Assembly (NCBI RefSeq): GCF_014279975.1
Contig: NZ_CP047936.1
Span: 2,108,001-2,172,000, forward strand
Origin: Synechococcus sp. BIOS-U3-1
GTDB taxonomy: Bacteria; Cyanobacteriota; Cyanobacteriia; PCC-6307; Cyanobiaceae
Direction of reading: 5' to 3'
DNA: 64,000 nucleotides
Shown piece after piece: positions 57,536-64,000 of this stretch. The position numbers and the translations under genes were made by a program. Each line of letters starts with the position of its first letter. The first letter of the stretch is position 1. Below the pieces are notes generated by a model that was not told the origin of the DNA, did no database searches, and was given only the letters and a program-made list of their open reading frames with translations.

Positions 57536-58300
57536 ATGCCGGATACATCGCCGTTCGCCAATCCCTCATCCGAGCTCTGGTCATTGCTCGGATGGAGTCC
57601 TGATGTTGGACAGCTGAGGCAGTTCATTGACCTGCAACAGCTGCTTCAAGACTGGAACAGCCGCGTCAATCTCACCCGATTGGTGCAGGGTGAAGATTTC
57701 TGGATCACTCAGGTTCTCGACAGCCTCTGGCCTCTGTTGCCTGAGCTGATGACCCCAGACACTCCACGCCGCTGCATCGATGTGGGTACGGGCGGAGGAT
57801 TCCCTGGGCTGGCGATAGCCATTGCGCTCCCAGGCGCTGAGGTGACCCTTGTGGATTCAGTGGGACGCAAGACCGCTGCTGTCGCTGCAATGGCGAAGTC
57901 GCTGGGTTTCGGCGATCGGGTGCTGGTCCGCACGGAACGGGTCGAACGCACTGGTCAGGATCCAGGCTGTCGAGGGACTTTTGATCTTGCGATGGCACGC
58001 GCCGTTGGCGCAGCTCCTGTGGTGGCGGAATACCTCGTGCCGTTGTTGCGCAGCAGCGGAGAGGGCTTGCTGTATCGCGGTCGCTGGAACGACACGGATG
58101 ACATGGAGCTTCAATCAGCACTGAAGCTGCTGAAAGCTCGCTCCCTCAGGCTGCAACGCATGGAACTGCCATCCGACAGAGGAGCTCGCACATTGATCAG
58201 GATTGGGCCCGAAACCGCAACACCCAGGACTTATCCACGCATCACAGGCATGCCCAGCAAAATGCCGTTAGGAGCTCAAGACGATGACAACCGTTCCTGA
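57536..58300 (+). CDS. rsmG: 16S rRNA 7-methylguanosine methyltransferase
   Basis: The 254-residue enzyme methylates G527 of 16S rRNA. It has [32 protein letters not shown], the SAM motif [34 protein letters not shown] and [20 protein letters not shown]. Length is slightly above usual because of a tail after [10 protein letters not shown]. It overlaps the convergent aldo/keto reductase gene by 25 bases. Confidence 0.95.
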   Translation: MPDTSPFANPSSELWSLLGWSPDVGQLRQFIDLQQLLQDWNSRVNLTRLVQGEDFWITQVLDSLWPLLPELMTPDTPRRCIDVGTGGGFPGLAIAIALPGAEVTLVDSVGRKTAAVAAMAKSLGFGDRVLVRTERVERTGQDPGCRGTFDLAMARAVGAAPVVAEYLVPLLRSSGEGLLYRGRWNDTDDMELQSALKLLKARSLRLQRMELPSDRGARTLIRIGPETATPRTYPRITGMPSKMPLGAQDDDNRS

Positions 58301-59484
58301 GGAGAACCACCCGCCCGCTCACGCAAGCTGCGCAGAAGGCTAGGAATACGCTCTTTCCAGGGGCTGTCATTAAGAACCGACAACAGCAGCTCTTCACTCA
58401 CGCTGGCATCCAACGCATCGGCATTGGCTCCTGGGAACCAATGACCGGCACGACCGAGCAGGCCATAACGCGCCTTGACGAAGCCCTCTAAATCCCATGC
58501 CTCAAGCAAATTGTGCAGCCAAAGGAGCATTGGCAAGTTGATCTCCCCTGGCGTGTCTTGCCATTCAGGCAATCCCTGTCTCCAGCTTGTCAGCCATGAG
58601 GAGCCGAGGGCATCACATTCCGCCAGACGGAGTCGGGATTCGATCGGTGCCACCAACTCCGCGGCTTGATCCAGCAAGGAAACCGCCTGAAGATGCAGAT
58701 CAAGGTCTTGAGGACGAGCCGCACCGACGCTCAGGGTGTGCACCCGTGGATCCCGGAGGCAGAACAGATCGTTGAACACAATCGGATGTAAGGGATCTGT
58801 GAGCTCCAGCAGGCGTGGACCGGGGGTGTGCAGGTGCCCACCTTTATCGGTGGGACTAATGATGAACACACCCATGTCCTGAAGACTGGCTGCTGCGATT
58901 GCCGGCTCGTTCTCCTGACGGATGAAGTACCAATGCAGGTTCACGTAATCGAAAACACCCGTTTCGATGGCATCGACAATTAAGGCAGTGTCTCCATGCG
59001 TGGAAAAGCCCACATGACCGATCCGTCCTTCGGCCTGCCAGCGACGCACCACATCAAGGCAGCCACCGGGTCGGACCGTCTGATCGAGATGGGTGTGGAG
59101 ATTAATGCCATGGATCGAGAGCAGATCCACACGATCCACATCAAGACGGCTGAAGGACACTTCGAGATCAGCTTCAAAAAGCGCCGAATCTGACTGAGGT
59201 GGAACCTTGGTCTGCAGGATTCGTGAGGAATCGGGGCAATCTGGCAGTGCCCAGCCCAGCTGTCGCTCTGAGCTGCCGTAGTGGCGAGCGGTTTCCACGT
59301 GATGGAAGCCCGTCTGAACTGCACGTTCCAGCGTGCTCTGCAACAACCGCTGGGATTGAGCTGTGATCGCGTCTGCCTCAAGATCACTCCAGCTCTGCTG
59401 AAAGCGCATGCCACCCAGTGACAGCACTGGCATTGAAATCTCGGTGCGCCCAAAGCGACGGGTTGGCAGACGGGAACTCCCCAT
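58276..59484 (-). CDS. Aldo/keto reductase family protein
   Basis: The 402-residue protein has a TIM-barrel reductase domain: [20 protein letters not shown], the Asp/Tyr region as [18 protein letters not shown], Lys in [11 protein letters not shown], and His in [14 protein letters not shown]. The Asp of the usual catalytic tetrad is replaced by Glu (in [11 protein letters not shown]), a common variant. The C-terminal 120 residues form a helical domain. The substrate is unknown. Its ATG overlaps the stop of the ferredoxin gene by one base, so the two are probably made together. Confidence 0.88.
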   Translation of the reverse strand: MGSSRLPTRRFGRTEISMPVLSLGGMRFQQSWSDLEADAITAQSQRLLQSTLERAVQTGFHHVETARHYGSSERQLGWALPDCPDSSRILQTKVPPQSDSALFEADLEVSFSRLDVDRVDLLSIHGINLHTHLDQTVRPGGCLDVVRRWQAEGRIGHVGFSTHGDTALIVDAIETGVFDYVNLHWYFIRQENEPAIAAASLQDMGVFIISPTDKGGHLHTPGPRLLELTDPLHPIVFNDLFCLRDPRVHTLSVGAARPQDLDLHLQAVSLLDQAAELVAPIESRLRLAECDALGSSWLTSWRQGLPEWQDTPGEINLPMLLWLHNLLEAWDLEGFVKARYGLLGRAGHWFPGANADALDASVSEELLLSVLNDSPWKERIPSLLRSLRERAGGSPQERLSSS

Positions 59485-59882
59485 CAGCCGTGATGGGTGT
59501 TACGAGGAAGGTGTCGACGTGGTCGAGCCGGCGACGGCACACCCATCGGGAGCAGTTCCTGGGCATCCAGCTGACTCTTGAGCCCCGCCAAATCATTGAA
59601 CGCGACCCAATGGATGCAGTCCACTGGACAGGTCTCGATGGCTTCCTGGATGCAATCAGTGGAATCGCCATCCTGACGAATGGCCCTAGAGCGACCGAGG
59701 TGAGGCTCAATCACAAAGGTGTTGGTGGCCACATGAGCGCAGTAGCGGCAACCAATACAGGCCGCTTCATCCACCCAGACTGCCTTTGGCTGGAGTCTGC
59801 CTCCAAGAACAGGTTCCAACCCTGTCCGCTCGTCCTGATCAAAGGACGCTGCAAGGTAGGCGGCAGCCGCTGGATCAATCAC
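59484..59882 (-). CDS. [4Fe-4S] ferredoxin
   Basis: The 132-residue protein carries one cluster-binding motif in ACIGCRYCAHVATNTFVIEP (C-x2-C-x2-C) with the fourth ligand in AIETCPVDCIHWV. Between them is an insert with RSRAIRQDGDSTDC. This is the single-cluster cyanobacterial/plastid type found near DUF1257 genes; related sequences occur in plant J-domain proteins. It probably carries electrons to the aldo/keto reductase or another partner. It follows DUF1257 by 30 bases. Confidence 0.88.
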   Translation of the reverse strand: MIDPAAAAYLAASFDQDERTGLEPVLGGRLQPKAVWVDEAACIGCRYCAHVATNTFVIEPHLGRSRAIRQDGDSTDCIQEAIETCPVDCIHWVAFNDLAGLKSQLDAQELLPMGVPSPARPRRHLPRNTHHG

Positions 59883-59912
59883 AGAATCAACCTTGTCGGC
59901 AAAGGACCTGCT

Positions 59913-60305
59913 TCAGGAGTCCCAACGGGTCACCACCAGCTCAATGGATCCATCCTGGCAATCACGCTGCTCGGTGACATCAAATCCTTCGTGACGAGTG
60001 GCTTCAAGCACCGACCTCAGTGCATAGCGCTGGGTCAGACGAGACAGGAAACGCTCAACTGGAACAGGCTGACGCCAGAGATCCAGATCGGTCACGAATT
60101 CATACGAGTGATTGGATTCATTCCAGCGGAACCCGAAATCGGCACCACCATCAACGGCAACCGTCAGCTCGGCTTCGACGGTCTGCCCCTTATACCCACG
60201 CACAGTCTGTTGGCTGTCGCCGGGCGTATACCCCAGATCCTCAAGGGCTCCACGCAGCGGAGCCAACTGACGGAGTTCTGTTTTAACGGTACTGAAATGG
60301 GACAT
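59913..60305 (-). CDS. DUF1257 family protein (Ycf35)
   Basis: The 130-residue protein begins MSHFSTVKTELRQLAPLRGA and has LEDLGYTPGDSQQTVRGYKG, ADFGFRWNESNHSYEFVTDL and the tail GSIELVVTRW. This is the DUF1257/Ycf35 family of cyanobacteria and some plastids, of unknown function. Its ATG overlaps the DUF2997 stop in TGATG. Confidence 0.88.
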   Translation of the reverse strand: MSHFSTVKTELRQLAPLRGALEDLGYTPGDSQQTVRGYKGQTVEAELTVAVDGGADFGFRWNESNHSYEFVTDLDLWRQPVPVERFLSRLTQRYALRSVLEATRHEGFDVTEQRDCQDGSIELVVTRWDS

Positions 60306-60508
60306 CAGGAGGGCTCGACGGACTGGGACTGAGTGACGGGCTGGGTTGAGGTGAAAGCCTCAGAAGTTGGCTGGCGCCGTTCGACAGTGCCTAGCGCTGC
60401 TTCAAGACGATCGGTGAGTTGCAGACAGGCGTCACCGGTGACACCTTCAACTCGCTCCTCAACACGACCGTCGGGGCGAATGCGAAATCGCACTGTGCGC
60501 TGAGGCAT
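60305..60508 (-). CDS. DUF2997 family protein
   Basis: The 67-residue protein has RTVRFRIRPDGRVEERVEGV and GDACLQLTDRLEAALGTVER, the DUF2997 pattern; function is unknown. The C-terminal 20 residues are Ser/Thr/Gln-rich. It is the first gene of a minus-strand set DUF2997, DUF1257, ferredoxin, aldo/keto reductase, 88 bases downstream of a HEAT-repeat gene. Confidence 0.85.
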   Translation of the reverse strand: MPQRTVRFRIRPDGRVEERVEGVTGDACLQLTDRLEAALGTVERRQPTSEAFTSTQPVTQSQSVEPS

Positions 60509-60596
60509 GCACCATCACAGAATTAAACGCATATTAAAGGCAAGTGATAAGAGGCGGAGTTCCCTGTTACGTGATCGGATCAGATCAACAGACCTT

Positions 60597-61406
60597 TCAG
60601 ATCAACAGACCTTCATCCAGCAAAGTCTGGAGACGATCCACGAGCTCGGGATTATCGAGTTGCTCAAGAGCAGTGCGAGCTTCATCACGCACCGTCGTCT
60701 CACGATCCTGGAGCAGAGCTGCCACAAAGGCCTCAACCATCTCATCCTGGCGAGGCTTGACAAGCTGATCATGCAGTCGTCCCAAAGCCCAGATGCAGTT
60801 GCTCCGTACGACAGGCTCACTGTCAATCCGCAGGCTCAGCAGCAGCTGACCAGCCGCGAGATCTGCCTTCACCGCAGAGGTACATCCGGCCTCAGCAAGT
60901 GACACCGACGCCCAAAGACGCACAGATGCAACATCGACCTGCAAGGCCCTGATCAATGGATTGAGCACAGGCGCATCCTGATAATTACCGAGACTCCAGG
61001 CCGTGGCCTTACGCACATAAGCGTTGCTGTCGAGCTGAAGAAGACGCAGCAGAGCTTCCACAGCCTGCAGTGAAGGGTTCCGACCAAGTGCATAAACAGC
61101 GCTCATCCTCACCACTGGACAGGTTTCATCGAGCAGTGGCAAGAGCAGGGGGACTGCGCGGGGGTCGCGATATTCACAAAAAACCCTCAACCCCTGAAGG
61201 CGCTGATCATGTCCCTGCTTGAGCCATTCAAGGCCTTCATCGCAGGCTCGGACTGCCGCCAGGGCATCACCTTCAGGATCATCCGGAGCAATCTCATCAA
61301 GAGGATCACCCATGAGCTCTGCGGCAAGTTCACGGGCCAGCACATCAGGATCGATGGCCAGCTCAGCCATGAGGTCCTCGTTCTGGATACTGGATGAATC
61401 GCCCAT
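60597..61406 (-). CDS. HEAT-repeat protein (PBS-lyase/IaiH-like)
   Basis: The 269-residue protein has an acidic N-terminal 60 residues and then five to six HEAT repeats: DPRAVPLLLPLLDETCPVVR, SAVYALGRNPSLQAVEALLR, NAYVRKATAWSLGNYQDAPV, ASVRLWASVSLAEAG, EPVVRSNCIWALGRL and ETTVRDEARTALEQL. The repeats resemble CpcE-type phycobilin lyases and IaiH, an IscA-binding protein of Synechococcus; I cannot choose between them. The start is ATG at 61406. Confidence 0.8.
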   Translation of the reverse strand: MGDSSSIQNEDLMAELAIDPDVLARELAAELMGDPLDEIAPDDPEGDALAAVRACDEGLEWLKQGHDQRLQGLRVFCEYRDPRAVPLLLPLLDETCPVVRMSAVYALGRNPSLQAVEALLRLLQLDSNAYVRKATAWSLGNYQDAPVLNPLIRALQVDVASVRLWASVSLAEAGCTSAVKADLAAGQLLLSLRIDSEPVVRSNCIWALGRLHDQLVKPRQDEMVEAFVAALLQDRETTVRDEARTALEQLDNPELVDRLQTLLDEGLLI

Positions 61407-61421
61407 GAACCGATCGTAATC

Positions 61422-61547
61422 TCAGCTGATCGGAGCAGGCGCCAGCATGTCGCCTGGAAGCCAGATGCGAGCGCTCACAGCGACAAGAGCCAGTGCGAAC
61501 AGCGCCACGATCAGAATGGGAAGCAGAGTGCTGCGGAAAAAAGCCAA
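61422..61547 (-). CDS. Small single-span membrane protein, 41 residues
   Basis: TTG at 61547 to TGA at 61422 encodes MAFFRSTLLPILIVALFALA and then LVAVSARIWLPGDML and a short polar end APAPIS. This gives one strong membrane span with a basic N-terminus. It fills the gap between the symporter stop (39 bases away) and the HEAT gene (15 bases). No ATG or GTG start exists before an upstream in-frame TGA. It is unrecognised; the layout and composition support a real gene. Confidence 0.55.
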   Translation of the reverse strand: MAFFRSTLLPILIVALFALALVAVSARIWLPGDMLAPAPIS

Positions 61548-61586
61548 ATCGCCGCCGGATTTCAGAGCATTGTGACTGCTTCCCGA

Positions 61587-63350
61587 TCAGACCGAAGCAA
61601 TCGATCGTCCTGTCTTGCGCAGCAGCATCAGAGAAACCACTGCCACAACCAGGCCGAGCCAACCCAGCAGCTGCTGATGCAACAGGAATGCTCCTGATCC
61701 CAGCAGAGCTCCGAACAGCAGTCCGGAACTCAATAGGAAACGAGCAATCAGGTCTGAAAGGGATTCCGAAGCGGTCGCATCAAGTGCATGACGCCAGCGG
61801 CTCCAGCCAGGTCCAGGAGGACGGACCTTCAACACGAACCGTTCCAGAACGGCGGGGGACTCCGGAGGAGTCAGCAACATCACCGTGATCCAAACCACGG
61901 CCGTGAGGCCTGTGGTGATCATCAGTCGTTCTCCGTAGTCAGCGATCTGAAGCAAAGGAACCACCGAAGTCACTAGACCCACTACGAAGCCGCAGAGCAT
62001 GGCGGCCAGCTCCGCTGCAGCATTGATCCGCCACCAGAACCAGCGCAGAACGAGAACCACACCTGGACCAGTGCCGATGGCGATCACAAGCCGGAACACC
62101 GTGCCGATGCTGTCGCTGATCAGCGCGGTAAATACGCCAAGCACGAGCAACAACACACTCGTGAGCTGACCCACCAACAGAAGCTCCCGCTGAGAGGCAT
62201 TCGGCCGCAGGAAGCGTTGATACAGATCGTGAGTGAGGTAGCTGGCTCCCCAGTTCACGGATGTGCTCACGGTGCTCATGAAGGCAGCCACCAGGGAGAC
62301 CACTACCAGTCCGAGCACCACAGGGGGCAGAAGCTGAACCGCAAGTGTCGGGTAGCTGAGTTCCCAGTCGGCCTGGTCAGGAAGCAGCACCATGGCAGCC
62401 AGGGCCACAATCACCCAGAGCCAGCTGCGCAGCAGGTAGTTGACCACCAAGAACACCCAGCCAGCGAGCCGCGCCTGCTGTTCATCCTTCGTAGCCAGCA
62501 TCCGCTGAATGAATTCGCCACCGCCATCACTGCGACGGAAGCTCCACCACTGCACGGTGAGGTAAGCCAAAAAAGTGGAAGCACTAATCCCAGCACCACC
62601 GATCCAGTCGAAACCATCGGAGCCCCAGCGCCAGGGCACAATCGACAACAGTTCAGGGCGGCCCAGCGCATCCAGCTGAGCCAGCAGTGAGTCCATTCCC
62701 CCGGCCGCATGAACAGCAGCCCAGGCCACAGCGCCTGCCCCGAGCAGCGCCAGCAGGAGCTGGACGAAGTCAGTGATCACCACCGCCCACAGTCCACCGG
62801 CAACGGTATAAGCGAGCACCAGTGCAGCCACGATAATCAGCAGAACCAACGTGTCTGAGAGGCCACCGGCTGCCTGTATGGGCTTGTCGGAAACGACGCC
62901 TAAGGCTTCCACCACCTTGCGCATGGCGAGGAAGGCGTAGCCAATGCCGATGCAGTTCACCGGTAACGCCAGCAGAAAGGCCTTGATACCTCGCAGCCAG
63001 GCAGCGGTAGGGCCGCCGTAGCGCAGCTCCGTGAAAGCGGCATCGGTGAGTACGCCACTACGCCGCCATAACGGGGCGAACACCACGGCCATCGCCACGT
63101 GTGCCAAGCCAAAACCCCACCACTCCCAGTTCGCTGCGAGGCCGCGCGTGCCCACGATCCCCGCGACATAAAGAGGGGTATCAATCGAAAAAGTCGTGGC
63201 CGCCATCGACGCGCCAGCAAGCCAGCCGCTGAGCCGGCGGCCAGCCACGAAATAATCGTCCTCACCGCGATTGCGTCGCGCCAGCCAAAGACCAAGGGCC
63301 AGCGTGACGGCCAAATACACGATCAGAATGGTCCAGTCGATCGGAGCCAT
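61587..63350 (-). CDS. Sodium:solute symporter family protein
   Basis: The 587-residue protein has 13 or 14 predicted membrane spans and the SSS features: LALGLWLARRNRGEDDYFVA, GASMAATTFSIDTPLYVAGI, TVAGGLWAVVITDFVQLLLA and SVNWGASYLTHDLYQRFLRP. It is a Na-coupled uptake carrier in the plasma membrane; substrates in this family range from amino acids and sugars to urea, and nothing here narrows it. It lies 28 bases after rlmN. Confidence 0.9.
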   Translation of the reverse strand: MAPIDWTILIVYLAVTLALGLWLARRNRGEDDYFVAGRRLSGWLAGASMAATTFSIDTPLYVAGIVGTRGLAANWEWWGFGLAHVAMAVVFAPLWRRSGVLTDAAFTELRYGGPTAAWLRGIKAFLLALPVNCIGIGYAFLAMRKVVEALGVVSDKPIQAAGGLSDTLVLLIIVAALVLAYTVAGGLWAVVITDFVQLLLALLGAGAVAWAAVHAAGGMDSLLAQLDALGRPELLSIVPWRWGSDGFDWIGGAGISASTFLAYLTVQWWSFRRSDGGGEFIQRMLATKDEQQARLAGWVFLVVNYLLRSWLWVIVALAAMVLLPDQADWELSYPTLAVQLLPPVVLGLVVVSLVAAFMSTVSTSVNWGASYLTHDLYQRFLRPNASQRELLLVGQLTSVLLLVLGVFTALISDSIGTVFRLVIAIGTGPGVVLVLRWFWWRINAAAELAAMLCGFVVGLVTSVVPLLQIADYGERLMITTGLTAVVWITVMLLTPPESPAVLERFVLKVRPPGPGWSRWRHALDATASESLSDLIARFLLSSGLLFGALLGSGAFLLHQQLLGWLGLVVAVVSLMLLRKTGRSIASV

Positions 63351-63378
63351 GGAGCCGCGCAGATGAGCGCAGTCTCCC

Positions 63379-64000
63379 TTACCGCTGTCGCGATCGTCTC
63401 AGCTGACCACAAGCCGCATCCTGATCAAGACCTCTGCTGGAGCGCAAGCTGACGGCCACACCGCGCCGTTCCAGCACGCGACGAAATCCCTCGATCCGTT
63501 CACGTGATGGACGCTGAAACTCTTCTTCCTCAATCGGGTTATAGGCAATCAGATTGACGTGACTCTGAAAGCCGCCAACCCGGTCGGCCAGTTCCTCGGC
63601 ATGCTCCGGACGGTCATTGAGTTCTCCAAGCAGGATGTACTCGAAGCTCACCCGGCGGCCGGTAACCTCCAAATAGTGGCGACAGTCATTGAGCAAAGCG
63701 TCGTAGGGGTAGGCCTTGGCGGTGGGGATGAGATCTTCCCGCAGCTGCTGATTGGGTGCGTGCAGACTGACCGCCAGGGTGAATTGAGCTCTACCAAGAG
63801 TTTCAATAGCCAGCTCAGCAAGCTGAGGCAAGGTTTTTGGCACGCCAACGGTGCTCACGGTGATCCGGCGCTGGCCGATGCCCAAATCATCACTGAGGCA
63901 ACGGATCGCTTCCAGGACGGCACGGCTGTTGAGCAGTGGTTCGCCCATCCCCATAAACACGATGTGAGAGGGGCGGCGATCCATCACCTCTCGCACACTG
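63379..64000 (-). CDS. rlmN: 23S rRNA/tRNA adenine-C2 methyltransferase, C-terminal part
   Basis: The window edge cuts the 5' part; about 206 residues of the radical-SAM enzyme remain. Visible are [95 protein letters not shown] and the C-terminal methyl-carrier Cys in [10 protein letters not shown]. The Cx3Cx2C cluster motif lies beyond the window. It methylates A2503 of 23S rRNA and A37 of some tRNAs. Confidence 0.95.
   Translation of the reverse strand, partial: SVREVMDRRPSHIVFMGMGEPLLNSRAVLEAIRCLSDDLGIGQRRITVSTVGVPKTLPQLAELAIETLGRAQFTLAVSLHAPNQQLREDLIPTAKAYPYDALLNDCRHYLEVTGRRVSFEYILLGELNDRPEHAEELADRVGGFQSHVNLIAYNPIEEEEFQRPSRERIEGFRRVLERRGVAVSLRSSRGLDQDAACGQLRRSRQR

Overview
The window is a stretch of core chromosome from a marine picocyanobacterium of the Synechococcus/Cyanobium group. 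Evidence for this: allophycocyanin core genes (apcE, apcA, apcB, apcC); the two-locus cyanobacterial ATP synthase arrangement with duplicated b/b' subunits; the plastid-type ribosomal protein PSRP-3/Ycf65; P-II with the T-loop serine at position 49; System II cytochrome c maturation (ccdA, ccs1); many small cyanobacteria-specific DUF proteins; and a biotin cluster with a BioK-type esterase. Coding density is very high, with many 1-4 base stop/start overlaps, and GC is moderate to high. I saw no insertion sequence, phage gene, CRISPR array or rRNA operon. The species cannot be fixed from sequence reading alone.

Layout. 0-9.6 kb: tRNA-Val, murD, an EVE-domain gene, small cyanobacterial genes around rpoZ, an Hsp70-like gene paired with a membrane-anchored protein, pyrR, gpmI and secG. 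9.6-15.5 kb: amt1, groL-groS under a CIRCE operator, then divergent atpD-atpC. 15.7-19.6 kb: an M23 peptidase, PSRP-3, a HAD hydrolase and an Xaa-Pro aminopeptidase. 19.6-25.4 kb: a tight plus-strand run of CNNM/CBS protein, GTPase, nadD, nadE and ald. 25.4-27.9 kb: ychJ-like, DUF3326, a 56-residue gene, an AT-rich gap and a [2Fe-2S] ferredoxin. 28.0-33.7 kb: the large ATP synthase operon on the minus strand (atp1-a-c-b'-b-delta-alpha-gamma). 33.8-39.7 kb: a methyltransferase, then apcE and apcABC. 39.7-43.5 kb: ftsW, ccdA, ccs1 and queF. 43.8-48.7 kb: DUF4278, an NtcA-type box, a small gene, glnB, tlyA, purB and fumC. 48.7-51.5 kb: a Ski2-like helicase. 51.6-56.7 kb: biotin genes bioF-bioK-bioC-bioD, a 51-residue ORF, and bioA. 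56.7-64 kb: DUF3143, a J-domain membrane protein, rsmG, then a minus-strand series running from rlmN (cut by the window edge) through a solute symporter, a 41-residue membrane ORF, a HEAT-repeat protein, DUF2997, DUF1257, a [4Fe-4S] ferredoxin and an aldo/keto reductase.

The genes cover light harvesting, ATP synthesis, nitrogen uptake and sensing (amt1 and glnB, each beside a GTA-N8-TAC motif), cofactor synthesis (NAD, biotin), cell-wall synthesis and division, protein folding and RNA modification. The least explained material is the set of small ORFs at 26944, 44068, 47199, 54909 and 61422, the DUF2997/DUF1257/ferredoxin/reductase module, the Hsp70-like pair, and the ccdA start.
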